Source: Sympetrum striolatum (Eukaryota; Arthropoda; Insecta; Odonata; Libellulidae). Taken from it: DNA of 64,000 nucleotides. Position 1 is the first letter of the stretch, and every line of letters starts with the position of its first letter. The stretch covers positions 56,242,939 to 56,306,938 of the forward strand of contig OX388351.1 in assembly GCA_947579665.1 (NCBI GenBank), given 5' to 3'. The position numbers were made by a program, and so were the translations under genes. The notes under the pieces are model-generated. The model was not told the DNA's origin. It ran no database searches and saw nothing but the letters and a program-made list of their open reading frames with translations. Positions 62,640 to 64,000 of the stretch are shown here, in pieces.

Positions 62640-62938
62640 TAAGTCATTTGTAATATGTTACAATAACACAAGTTCATATGTAAGAGCCGTCTGTATCTAT
62701 GTTTGATGAAGGTGTTTGTATATTGTTTATTTGACTTGTTTGACTTATTGTACTAATTGAGCCTATTACTATTGTTAAGATGTTTACTGTCCACGGGAGG
62801 TTTTGGAGGGGTTTCCTTCCCGTCCTTGGATGAATGCCGGACAAATTATAATGTTATATTACATATTCAACAGTTGCCACCTGATATTAATACCAACTTG
62901 CAGCGTTTAGATTAAATAAATAAATAAATAAATAAAAA
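62640..62938 (+). mobile_element. LINE-type 3' UTR with (TAAA)n tail
   Basis: Sequence with ACTGTCCACGGGAGGTTTTG and CCTTGGATGAATGCCGGACA ends in a (TAAA)n run at 62912-62937. A 3' UTR-like block, an AATAAA-type signal and a simple AAAT tail are typical of arthropod non-LTR retrotransposons. No RT motif was found in the upstream part, so it is a 5'-truncated copy. It is not clearly the same family as the tail at 41.9 kb. Confidence 0.55.
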
Positions 62939-64000
62939 GTGCAATCTACAATGCTAACTTATCACGACCGTCAGAATTTATGAATTTAGTACAATAAAGC
63001 CTTCTAAAGTTTCGTTTTCCTATTCAAAATTATATTTTAAATCATTATCATCCTGGCATCAATTTGATTTTGATTCACATTACGTATTTCTAATTTTATC
63101 CATAATATTCAATTGATGATGCACATATATCTATGCAAAAGATATCTCAGATATTCATCTTCGTGGGGGAACAGTTCGAAATGAATCAATTTTCTCAAAA
63201 ATCACTCCCCGGCTTCAAAAAGAATTATCTTTCTCTCACCATTTTCGTCTGATCGTTAAGTTGATGTTCAGCTATCAGTTTTCTCACGACAGAGCTCCTA
63301 CAATATCCACCTCGGAATTTTTGTAAGCGAGAAATGGAATGCCTCATTTATAAAACATTCATTTTAACGGTAGATAAGAAATTTTCCTCTCTAAATCTGC
63401 TTTCCCCTTCTTTTTCCTTCCCAAAAATTATTATGATTCCCGTTCGAGCTCCCCTCATTTCCTTTCTAAAATTAGGAAAGAAAACTAATGAAATGCTAAT
63501 GCATTCAAGGCTTCTTTGAAAGTTTGGGGAGCTATCTTTTTTCCTTGTTGCGGCAACCGGTGTCCTTCACAAGTAATTACATCTTAATAGAATCACTAAA
63601 ATTTGCAGCATGGTCTTATTGCTAGAAATATGCTTCAAGGGTTACCCTTTTCTTAAGAGAAAATGTTAAGAGTTTCAAAATGATACTAAATTGAAACGTT
63701 CTCTCCATTTAAGTTAAAACTTAATTGAAGTGCATTCATGACGGAATTCTTTTCCGATAAAGTTTTTTATTTGACCAGGAAGGGAAGAGAAACTCATAAG
63801 CCAAATTGAATGAAATTGGGTGTACTGTAAGATAGAGTCTTGTTAATTAAGGCCGTAAAAACTTTAAATGAAAAATAAAAGAAGCTCGCTGGAGGATGTG
63901 AGAAACATCAACTGTATGAAAATCCTTCAACTCAAGAAGTTACAGTCTGAAATTTACTCTAATAATTTCATGGAAATAGGAAAAGGTACATTCTGGGTTT
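62939..64000. other. non-coding, nothing recognised
   Basis: AT-rich to the window edge. A 61-codon frame at 63334-63519 has no recognisable domain. Confidence 0.5.

Noticed and set aside
1..64000. CRISPR array, operon or bacterial defence system
   Set aside because: No regularly spaced repeats, no tightly packed reading frames and no ribosome-binding sites. Everything fits eukaryotic non-coding DNA.

Overview
The window looks like arthropod, probably insect, nuclear DNA, and it contains no intact gene that I can recognise. The evidence is an AT-rich background (roughly two thirds A+T by eye), CpG still present, no long reading frame on either strand (longest about 140 codons), no operon-like spacing, and many decayed interspersed repeats of types common in arthropods: tRNA-derived SINEs, LINE 3' tails, Penelope-like fragments and foldback/MITE elements. 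It is best read as a large intron or gene desert. The species cannot be named from the sequence alone.

Layout. 0.3-0.5 kb: a SINE. 3.05-3.33 kb (minus): a fossil LINE reverse transcriptase. 5.3-5.6 kb: two SINEs head to head. 6.5-7.3 kb: a GC-rich block with a G-rich minisatellite, then a pyrimidine-rich tract. 7.7-8.0 kb: a LINE tail (minus) and an AT microsatellite. 9.27-9.69 kb: an unassigned reading frame. 17.0-17.3 kb: a Penelope-like 3' end. 18.1-18.4 kb: a foldback element. 24.6-24.8 kb: a possible broken metalloprotease-like exon. 26.6-27.0 and 29.0-29.7 kb: GC-rich, possibly conserved or regulatory DNA. 34.1 kb: a second copy of the first SINE family. 35.1-37.2 kb: four more copies of the 18-kb foldback family. 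37.3 kb: a palindrome. 38.1-38.3 kb: a piggyBac-like terminus next to TTAA. 39.1 kb: a Penelope-type terminal motif. 41-42 kb: a CpG-rich patch and a LINE tail. 45.2 kb: a CACGTG/TGACGTCA pair. 47.3-47.7 kb: a decayed SINE and a palindrome with hammerhead-like strand order. 50 kb: a polypurine tract. 54.5 kb: another SINE family. 59.2 kb: a hairpin. 61.0-61.65 kb: an interspersed repeat with a 178-180 bp duplication and a terminal hairpin. 62.7-62.9 kb: a LINE tail.

The most interesting structure is the set of foldback elements, some carrying a CTGAAGATG...CGAAAC motif typical of Penelope-like termini, and the cluster of one MITE family in 35.1-37.2 kb. No new multi-gene system, CRISPR array or operon is visible. 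Between the repeats, moderately GC-rich stretches on an AT-rich background are candidates for conserved non-coding or enhancer DNA, which only cross-species alignment can test.
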